From positions 1-33,408 of the forward strand of contig NZ_JBNPXI010000035.1 in assembly GCF_050433385.1 (NCBI RefSeq): a stretch of DNA of 33,408 bases, given 5' to 3'. A program made the position numbers and the translations under genes. This document shows, piece after piece, positions 23,731 through 29,579 of the stretch. Under the pieces are notes generated by a model, which was given only the letters and a program-made list of their open reading frames with translations, did no database searches and was not told the DNA's origin. The DNA is from Brassicibacter mesophilus (GTDB lineage Bacteria > Bacillota > Clostridia > Tissierellales > Proteiniboraceae). Position 1 is the first letter of the stretch. Every line of letters starts with the position of its first letter.

Positions 23731-24258
23731 TTTAAAAAAATTTTGATTTATAAAATCTTCAATCCATGCTTCTTCAGATTCTATACATATTATCGGTCTT
23801 TCAAATAACGCCTTTATATGCGGTCTTTTTTTAGCCGATGGATGCTGATTATATTTTTCAAGTACAAACGCTCTTCTTTTTATTAGATTTTCTTTGCGCT
23901 TTATCAGTGCTTCATAAAATTCTTCTCTTGAAATTAAATATGAAAATGCCATCCCAACATCAAATATACTTGAATCACGGTTATACTCACTTAACATTTT
24001 AATAACGCTTTTTTTTAGGATTAACTTTGTTTCATCTGTTATAGAATATACTTTTCTCTTAGGTGAACCATATTCCTTTTCGTATCTTGAGTTTATTAGC
24101 CCCTTCTTTTCAAGCTTATTTAAAGAATTATATATAGAAGAAAATCCTACATTTGTCCACTCTCTCATATTTCTTTGATCAATTATAGTTTCTATTTCAT
24201 AGGCATAATAATCTTTGTCATGTAAAAGCGATAGCAAAATCACTTCTATTTCAGTCAT
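23728..24258 (-). CDS. PadR family transcriptional regulator
   Basis: A 176-residue PadR protein. The winged helix occupies about 1-80: MTEIEVILLSLLHDKDYYAY, GFSSIYNSLNKLEKKGLINS, YEKEYGSPKRKVYSIT. The C-terminal part (EEFYEALIKRKENLIKRR and onward) is the helical dimerisation domain, as in the PadR-s2/VirR-like members. PadR proteins usually repress a nearby efflux or stress gene in response to phenolics or drugs. AGGAGG precedes the ATG. Palindromes with CTATT-type half-sites lie in its promoter and at its 3' end, which suggests autoregulation and control of the downstream CMD gene. Confidence 0.88.
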   Translation of the reverse strand: MTEIEVILLSLLHDKDYYAYEIETIIDQRNMREWTNVGFSSIYNSLNKLEKKGLINSRYEKEYGSPKRKVYSITDETKLILKKSVIKMLSEYNRDSSIFDVGMAFSYLISREEFYEALIKRKENLIKRRAFVLEKYNQHPSAKKRPHIKALFERPIICIESEEAWIEDFINQNFFK

Positions 24259-24270
24259 ATTTTACCTCCT

Positions 24271-24290
24271 CTATTCTACTATTAGAATAG
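24271..24290. promoter_or_regulatory. palindrome in the padR promoter, candidate PadR site 1
   Basis: CTATTCTA (24271-24278) and TAGAATAG (24283-24290) are perfect inverted arms with a 4-bp spacer, 12 bases upstream of the padR start codon and adjoining its ribosome site. Confidence 0.5.
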
Positions 24291-24319
24291 CATAACATAA
24301 TGTATTTGTAAACAAATTA

Positions 24320-24817
24320 TTATTCAATACAGATAGGGGTAATTTTATTACCACACCATTTTATAAACTTTTCTAGATCTATATAAGAAATACTAATTGT
24401 TGCAGTATTTACGTTTGGATGAAAGCTAATTTTACTAGCATTAACTAAGTCTTTATCTATTAAGATTTGTACCTCTTTATTAGTATCATTTATTAATCCA
24501 AAAGGGGTAACTGAACCTGGTTCAAGACCTAAATATTTATATAGTCTTTCTTTTGAAGCAAATGATAAGCTTGTACATCCTATCTGTTTAGATAAAAGCT
24601 TCAAATCTACTTTCTTATCTTGATCTAGTAATACAAGATAATGAACATCTCCTTTTCTATTACGGATAAAAAGATTTTTACAATGTTCTCCTGGGATACA
24701 TATATCCAATTGGTTAGCTTCTTCAATAGTATATATTGGTTTATGTTCATATCTACTATACTCAATTTTTAACGTGTTTAAAATGTCATATAGTTTTTGT
24801 TCATTTTCATTAATCAT
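24320..24817 (-). CDS. prolyl-tRNA deacylase-like protein (YbaK/ProX family)
   Basis: A 165-residue stand-alone editing-domain protein of the YbaK/ProXp-ala type. Recognisable parts: YDILNTLKIEYSRYEHKPIY with the following TIEEA, GEHCKNLFIRNRKGDVHYLV (the conserved K near 47), LDQDKKVDLKLLSKQIGC, LGLEPGSVTPFGLIND (the GxxxP loop) and ISFHPNVNTATISISYIDL (FHPN motif). These proteins deacylate tRNA-Pro mischarged with alanine or cysteine. AGGAGG precedes the ATG. It is divergent from nothing nearby and appears monocistronic. Confidence 0.88.
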   Translation of the reverse strand: MINENEQKLYDILNTLKIEYSRYEHKPIYTIEEANQLDICIPGEHCKNLFIRNRKGDVHYLVLLDQDKKVDLKLLSKQIGCTSLSFASKERLYKYLGLEPGSVTPFGLINDTNKEVQILIDKDLVNASKISFHPNVNTATISISYIDLEKFIKWCGNKITPICIE

Positions 24818-25077
24818 AATTTCTCCTCCTATTAAAAAAATAAGTTATCATATTCTGTATTTAATAGCTATTTATATTATTAAATTATATATTATTTTAA
24901 GCATTTATCTATATTATTAAAACTTTTTTCTGTTTGTAATTATGCCTAGTTTTTTCAATTCATATGCTTATTTTATTTATGTGAATATATGTCCACTTAC
25001 TTGATAGAGACTTACATTTTTCCGTTTTTTTCATGATTATATAGTTAAAAAGAGATTAAGTAGAAGAGAGTTCTAAA

Positions 25078-25155
25078 ATGAATGAAAATAAAAACTTATT
25101 TATATACTTGGGGATATTGGCAGTAAGTTACTACTATTTTCCTTGTTATTATTGA
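25078..25155 (+). CDS. possible 25-residue hydrophobic peptide
   Basis: An ATG at 25078 opens MNENKNLFIYLGILAVSYYY followed by FPCYY and a stop. The layout, a short polar start, one hydrophobic segment and an aromatic end, resembles small membrane peptides. The ribosome site is weak (GAGAG seven bases upstream), and no family is recognised. Confidence 0.3.
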   Translation: MNENKNLFIYLGILAVSYYYFPCYY

Positions 25156-25226
25156 TTTAATTCATTTCTTTGTGCTGGGTAGATATTAAAAGTTTCTGTG
25201 TATGTTTTTAACTAATTTTTGTTTAT

Positions 25227-25260
25227 ATAAAAAAGACAAACATTATCACATGTTTGTCTT
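25227..25260 (-). terminator. orphan minus-strand terminator
   Basis: Perfect 11-bp arms AAGACAAACAT (25233-25243) and complement (25250-25260), loop of 6, with a T-run following on the minus strand. The nearest minus-strand gene to its right starts beyond the CHAP gene, so it may end an unannotated small RNA. Confidence 0.6.
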
Positions 25261-25426
25261 AGCTGTTTTTAGGCATAGCACATTGTACATCATAACACAT
25301 TGTGAATTATAAGTCTAGTATTATTATTTTATTCATTTATAATATAAATGTCGACAATATTGCATATGCAAAAGCACGAAAATACAGTTAAGAAAGAGTT
25401 AAACTTCAAAATATAGGAGGATTAGC

Positions 25427-25957
25427 ATGACAAAGAGAGAAAAATTAGCCAATATTGCAAAGGAAGAAGCGCAAAAATGCTTACATGGAAATGTGATGAC
25501 TGTAAAGTCAAACATACAGCCAATAGCTAACTTATTTCCAAAATGGGCATTAGAGAATTGGGATGGAAAATGGTGTGCTGCGTTTGTATATTATTGTTGC
25601 ATAAAAGCAGGGTTCAATATACCAGTAAAATATCCAAATGAAAAAGTAACTTTTAGCTTCGCAGGATGTGGTGCATGGGAAGAGTGGGCAAAATTGCATG
25701 AAAATCATTTCTACTATTCTAGAGAAGATAAACATTTTTTACCTGAAAAAGGAGATATTGTACTGTATGATAAAGTATTTTGCGATAAACCACATGACCA
25801 CATAGGGATAATTATTGAAAATACAAATAACTCAATAATAGTTGCAGAAGGTAATATTAATAACGTATCTGGAATTATTGAAAGAGAGAAAAACAACCAT
25901 ATAAGAGGGTATATTAGAATTCCTAATGATTATGTTTTTAATATCAAGCAAAGTTAA
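25427..25957 (+). CDS. CHAP-domain amidase-like protein
   Basis: A 176-residue protein with a CHAP (NlpC/P60-like) fold. The catalytic cysteine is probably in GKWCAAFVYYCCIKAGF (near residue 49), the histidine in KPHDHIGIIIE, and EGNINN supplies the third polar residue. CHAP enzymes cleave peptidoglycan cross-bridges or glutathionyl amides. No signal peptide or cell-wall-binding domain is seen, so export would need a holin-like or non-classical route, or the substrate is cytosolic. ATAGGAGG precedes the ATG. It is one of few plus-strand genes and is followed by a good terminator. Confidence 0.8.
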   Translation: MTKREKLANIAKEEAQKCLHGNVMTVKSNIQPIANLFPKWALENWDGKWCAAFVYYCCIKAGFNIPVKYPNEKVTFSFAGCGAWEEWAKLHENHFYYSREDKHFLPEKGDIVLYDKVFCDKPHDHIGIIIENTNNSIIVAEGNINNVSGIIEREKNNHIRGYIRIPNDYVFNIKQS

Positions 25958-26043
25958 TAAAACGAGAACTTTTAGTCATAATAACACAGTAGTGTTCAGA
26001 GTCGTTGCTAATTCACCAGATTTCATCTCGTGTATACTAAAAG

Positions 26044-26092
26044 CAACTACTATATATGTATGTTTAAACCATATATGGTAGTTGTCTTTTCT
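26044..26092 (+). terminator. terminator of the CHAP gene
   Basis: Fifteen-base arms CAACTACTATATATG (26044-26058) and the near-complement (26070-26084; one wobble), followed by TCTTTTCTT on the plus strand. Confidence 0.8.
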
Positions 26093-26212
26093 TATAAAAA
26101 GTATTAAATTGTTGGAAATATCCATGTTTTGTATAACCATGACTACATATAGATATACTTTTTTATCTTTCACTGAACTTTATTATTAGCATATACCTAT
26201 GTCAAAATAGGT

Positions 26213-26440
26213 TTAACTTAACCTTGATATTACACTTTCTACTGATTGGACTATTTCATTCTTATTACCGCTACTACTTGTTAAAGCATTTTTTGCTCTT
26301 TGTATTGAGTTTAACATTGAAACATCATTCTCTGACTTTGAGTTAGTTATAGAATTCATAGTATCTAGCATTGCTTCTTTGCTACTTCTACTATTATCTC
26401 TTTTATATGACTCTAATTGTGACTTTAAAATATCTTTCAC
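26213..26440 (-). CDS. small hypothetical protein, helical and Ser/Asn-rich
   Basis: A 75-residue soluble protein of no family I recognise. It is rich in Ser, Asn and Lys and probably helical (MKDILKSQLESYKRDNSRSS, then AMLDTMNSI, NSIQRAKNAL and VQSVESVISRL). It starts at a GTG (26440) with GGAGG and a spacing of about seven bases, a clear ribosome site that supports it as a real gene. It converges on the CHAP gene, and a 116-bp repeat copy lies just upstream. Confidence 0.55.
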   Translation of the reverse strand: MKDILKSQLESYKRDNSRSSKEAMLDTMNSITNSKSENDVSMLNSIQRAKNALTSSSGNKNEIVQSVESVISRLS

Positions 26441-26508
26441 CTATATACCTCCATACATTTATTTAATAAATATATTTACCATATGAAGTTTTTTTATTCT
26501 TCTGGAAT

Positions 26509-26624
26509 AAAAAAGCCATGCACTCTTAAGCATTTTCATCTCAAAATCGCATGACTTTTATTGCAAGTTTATTTTCCTGAATATAACTTTATTATTTTAA
26601 GTACGAATTTATTTTGTTAGCTCA
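26509..26624. repeat. 116-bp dispersed repeat R1
   Basis: About 85% identical by eye, without gaps, to R2 at 27618-27733. On the minus strand it consists of three degenerate AAAATAAACTCG-like units followed by a terminator-like stem (AAAGTCATGC with GCATGGCTTTTTT). Confidence 0.85.
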
Positions 26625-26746
26625 TAGATAGAATCATACTTATGCTTTTTTCATATCAAATCACCTATGTCCCCTTTCTAATTTTTTATAAATCGCTGTT
26701 ATTCAAATAACTTAACTGTAAATCTATAATCAAAGCTTATATAAGT

Positions 26747-26788
26747 AACAGGTATGCTTTTCTACCAAAGAGTACATACCTGTTTTTT
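26747..26788. terminator. hairpin downstream of the nitroreductase gene
   Basis: Ten-bp arms AACAGGTATG (26747-26756) and CATACCTGTT (26775-26784). The T-run is on the plus strand, although the adjacent gene is on the minus strand; orientation is unclear. Confidence 0.55.
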
Positions 26789-26819
26789 CGAAGATATTAA
26801 ATTTCTTATATTATTAAAT

Positions 26820-27419
26820 TTACTTAAATATTTTAATTCTTTCTTCTAATGGCCTAAATTCTTTATCTCCAGCTGGAGCAGATGGTTTACCAAACGGCAT
26901 TTGTGCTATTAGTTTCCAATTATTCGGTATATTCCATTGTTTCTTTATTTCATCTTCAATAAGTTCATTATAATGTTGTAATGATGCTCCAAGACCTTCG
27001 ATTTCTAGTGAAGTCCAAATTACATATTGCAGCATACCTGAAGATTGTTGTGACCAAATTGGAAAATTATCTTTGTAAGTAGCAAATTGTTGTTGCAACG
27101 ATTCAATTACGCTAATATCTTCAAAGAATAGAACTGTTCCATATCCACTTCGAAATGAATTGATTTTTTCTTCAGTGGGAGCAAATTTATCTTCAGGAAC
27201 GATTTTCTTTAAAGCTTCTTTTGTTATATCCCATAATTTATCATGGTTTTCTCCAAATAAAACAACAATCCTTGCACTTTGAGAGTTAAATGCAGAAGGT
27301 GTATGTATCACAGCTTCATTTATGACTTCCTGAATTCTTTCATCTGAAACAGTGGTTTCTTTACTAATTCCATATATAGTTCTTCTCTCTTTTATTGCAG
27401 TATTAAAATCTTTTATCAT
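26820..27419 (-). CDS. nitroreductase family protein
   Basis: A 199-residue FMN-dependent nitroreductase of the short HBN1/YdgI-like branch. N-terminal RRTIYGISKETTVSDERIQE and the FMN-contacting THTPSAFNSQSARIVVLFG-like stretch (HTPSAFNSQSARIVVLFGE, about 39-57) are diagnostic; GMLQYVIWTSLEIEGLGASL and the C-terminal MPFGKPSAP follow. The family reduces nitro compounds, quinones or flavins with NAD(P)H. AAGGAGG precedes the ATG. It stands alone between the two copies of a 116-bp repeat. Confidence 0.9.
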   Translation of the reverse strand: MIKDFNTAIKERRTIYGISKETTVSDERIQEVINEAVIHTPSAFNSQSARIVVLFGENHDKLWDITKEALKKIVPEDKFAPTEEKINSFRSGYGTVLFFEDISVIESLQQQFATYKDNFPIWSQQSSGMLQYVIWTSLEIEGLGASLQHYNELIEDEIKKQWNIPNNWKLIAQMPFGKPSAPAGDKEFRPLEERIKIFK

Positions 27420-27617
27420 TATAGGTTATCCTCCTTATTTTTTTAATTTTATACAAAATAGTATGTCATTTATTTACCCATTTTATTTGAAAATAAAATT
27501 ATATATTCATTTCATTATTTTGTTTTTTTAACTACTATTCAATCTAATCTAACTAAGTATAGTAATTCTTAATTTTATAAGAAAAATTGTAATTTTGCTC
27601 TGCTACTCCTCTATACA

Positions 27618-27733
27618 AAAAAAGCCATGCAATTTCAGGCATTTTCATCCTAAAATCACATGACTTTTATTACAAGTTTATTTTCTTTAGTATGACTTTA
27701 TTATTTTTAGTGCGAGTTTATTTTGTTCGTTCA
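27618..27733. repeat. 116-bp dispersed repeat R2
   Basis: Partner of R1, same orientation and length, with the same three motif units and terminator-like stem. It lies upstream of the nitroreductase gene, R1 downstream. Confidence 0.85.
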
Positions 27734-27893
27734 CGTATAACATAAAGTCTGAGTTTAATCCACAATTCTTCTCAAATCTTTATTGTATAAGTCAAATAAT
27801 GTTTTGAGAAAACTCCCTAACCCACCAATACCCCTCAAACCCTTATTCCACCTATCTTCCACCCACTTTTCAATACCCTTTCCATTTTATGAA

Positions 27894-27984
27894 AGTAAAA
27901 TAAAGTTTTTAGAAAAACTGGTCATTTCTTAGCCCTTTTTCCTTATTTCTTGAGCCTTTTCAGTAAAATAAAGTCGTTGGAAAG
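27894..27984 (+). repeat. two plus-strand copies of the GTAAAATAAA motif
   Basis: AGTAAAATAAAGTTTTTAG (27894-27912) and AGTAAAATAAAGTCGTTGG (27962-27980). The second nearly equals the minus-strand copy at 28250-28268. Confidence 0.6.
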
Positions 27985-28228
27985 TTAGTCGTAAGGAGCA
28001 AGGTTTAAGGGGTAAAATTTGCCCCCTTTTCAGTCTTAAAATCAATAAAATCTTTCAATATAAGAAATCAACACATGGCTTAAAGTCTTATCTTATCAAG
28101 GTTTTATCAATATTTGTTTCAATATATGTATTCAATAAAATCTTCTGTCCCCCGGTCTGTTTTCCTTCAAAAAAATAAAAAAATTGTGAGCAGATGTAGA
28201 GCAAAATCCACAATCTATCCACAATTTT

Positions 28229-28290
28229 TCTAACAATTTTATTTTCTCTCTAACGAGTTTATTTTACATCTCAAGACATTATTTTACATA
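28229..28290 (-). repeat. three tandem minus-strand copies of the motif
   Basis: Minus strand, in order: TGTAAAATAATGTCTTGAG, TGTAAAATAAACTCGTTAG, AGAAAATAAAATTGTTAG, about 20 bp apart. Confidence 0.6.
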
Positions 28291-28362
28291 TACATTTATT
28301 TCTATTCAATAATCTTTTTTATTTCATCAGTCTATATTATTATTCGACAGCTGTAGGTTTAT

Positions 28363-28499
28363 AAAAAAGTTTGATCAAAATAATCTATTAATCTATTGAT
28401 TTTTCGTAAAATAAGAACTTGATTTTTTAAAAAAGTTTGATCAAAATTTAGTTCTTTATTATTTTTATATTATTAATTTTTGTAAAAAGGTTTGATCAG
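28363..28499. repeat. three copies of an AAAAARKTTTGATCA repeat
   Basis: An identical 18-mer AAAAAAGTTTGATCAAAA occurs at 28363-28380 and 28429-28446, and AAAAAGGTTTGATCAG at 28484-28499, overlapping the receiver gene's stop. The core TTTGATCAAA is a perfect palindrome in the first two. Confidence 0.8.
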
Positions 28500-29569
28500 T
28501 TTGCAGTATTCTGTAATTTATGAATTATTATTTCTGCTTCTGCATCAAAATTAAAATCAGGCTGACCTTGACGAGCATAATATGATGAAAATCTATTTAG
28601 GATACTTTTAATAAAATATTCTTGTATACGTAACTCAGGGTCACAAAATTCCTCTTTAAGTTGCACTGGCGTATATGTTAATATGCTTCTAAAATTGATA
28701 TATCCTCCTTTGAATAAACTATTACTAGGAAGCCAATGATAATACTCTTTATAATTATTTCTAATTGCAGGTAATAACACTTTTTTCATTTTTGCTTGTT
28801 TTACGCCTTGTGTAATTTCCTGATTTACTGTTTCTTCACTATCTATTTCACAGAGCATAATTCTATCGGTTTTAAAAATACCATCACGTAACACTAAGTC
28901 ACATGGAGGTGATAATACTACACAATACATACCATCTTTTTTTGATTTAATAATTGATCCAGTTCTAAGCTTGTCATTTATAGGCGGCTTAATGTACATT
29001 TCTTCTGTAATATAATTAGGGACTTCATCATCAATAAGTTCTTGAATATGAGCTATTGAATACCGTAATAATATTTTTTCTACATCAATTTTCTGTTCAT
29101 ATAAATTCTCCCATAATTGAATTTGAGGATAAAGATTATTCCAAAATACTTGATTCATTACTTTTTGTATTATACCTTTACCTCCGATTACATTAAAAAG
29201 TCCAGTGGCACATGATTTTATAAGATTATTTACTATCTGTTCATAACTAGCTTCACCTTTTTTATATATCTTAATAGGGGAGTCTTTTTCTAATTCTGTG
29301 TCAGGCGTACCTGTCATTACAGCAACAGGTAGTCTATAGTTTTCAATTATTGTTCGAATAATAAAATTACCACTATTTCCTTCATCTAAATTTATATCTA
29401 CAATAACTCCATTATATTCCTTTTCTAACTCTTTTAGCGCATCTCTAAAAGTATTTGATACAACTATTTCTATTCTCATTTCACTGTTTTGTGTGTTCAT
29501 TCTTTCAATTGTGTCAAGACAAGCTTCCACATCATCCTTAGAATCTTCAATCAACAAAAATTTATACAT
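28496..29569 (-). CDS. receiver-domain protein with an unassigned C-terminal domain
   Basis: A 357-residue protein. Residues 1 to about 120 form a CheY-like receiver with the expected residues: E8-D9 in LLIEDS, the phosphoacceptor D58 in GVIVDINL, T86 in VMTGTPD and K103/K104 in IYKKG. Residues 126-357 are a domain I do not recognise; it carries YCVVLSPPCDLVLRDG (C223, D224), DRIMLCEID (235-243) and WLPSNSLFKGGYINF, and ends in a helical tail. It is not a standard winged-helix or GGDEF output. It begins 10 bases after the dual-ATPase kinase gene, whose stop overlaps its AGGAGA ribosome site, so the kinase is its likely phosphodonor. Possibilities for the output domain are DNA binding, a nuclease, or a protein-interaction effector. 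Confidence 0.8.
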   Translation of the reverse strand: MYKFLLIEDSKDDVEACLDTIERMNTQNSEMRIEIVVSNTFRDALKELEKEYNGVIVDINLDEGNSGNFIIRTIIENYRLPVAVMTGTPDTELEKDSPIKIYKKGEASYEQIVNNLIKSCATGLFNVIGGKGIIQKVMNQVFWNNLYPQIQLWENLYEQKIDVEKILLRYSIAHIQELIDDEVPNYITEEMYIKPPINDKLRTGSIIKSKKDGMYCVVLSPPCDLVLRDGIFKTDRIMLCEIDSEETVNQEITQGVKQAKMKKVLLPAIRNNYKEYYHWLPSNSLFKGGYINFRSILTYTPVQLKEEFCDPELRIQEYFIKSILNRFSSYYARQGQPDFNFDAEAEIIIHKLQNTAN

Positions 29570-29579
29570 TTTAATCTCC

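Larger units (their letters stand above)
24818..25426. other. 609-bp gap with one possible tiny gene and an orphan hairpin
   Basis: A very A+T-rich stretch. I see a possible 25-codon hydrophobic peptide (25078-25155) and a minus-strand terminator-like hairpin (25227-25260) that serves no recognisable gene. The last 90 bases hold a TATAAT at 25338-25343 without a good -35 box, possibly for the CHAP gene. Confidence 0.5.
26441..26819. other. 379-bp gap holding repeat copy R1 and a hairpin
   Basis: Contains the first 116-bp repeat (26509-26624) and a terminator-like stem near 26747-26788. The rest is A+T-rich with no credible open frame. Confidence 0.6.
27420..28495. other. 1.08-kb gene-free, repeat-rich region
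   Basis: No intact gene. It holds repeat R2, five further copies of an AAAATAAA-type motif in both orientations, and three copies of a TTTGATCA palindrome at its right end. Fragments of frames without starts occur on the minus strand: 43 codons at 27755-27886 (KWVEDRWNKGLRGIGGLGSF in the middle) and a shorter one ending at 28088 (KQTGGQKILLNTYIETNIDK). These look like decayed coding DNA or repeat-derived sequence. A stem AAGGGG/CCCCTT lies at 28007-28028. Confidence 0.6.

Noticed and set aside
25976..26173. Minus-strand 65-codon frame after the CHAP gene
   Set aside because: Starts at a GTG without a ribosome site and runs through the CHAP terminator hairpin.
27750..28230. ATCCACAA-type words resembling DnaA boxes and a possible replication origin
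   Set aside because: Only three near-copies (around 27758, 28206 and 28217), none a perfect TTATCCACA, and no replication gene nearby. Not enough for an origin.
26509..28290. CRISPR array
   Set aside because: Repeats are degenerate, in both orientations, and lack regular spacers or cas genes.
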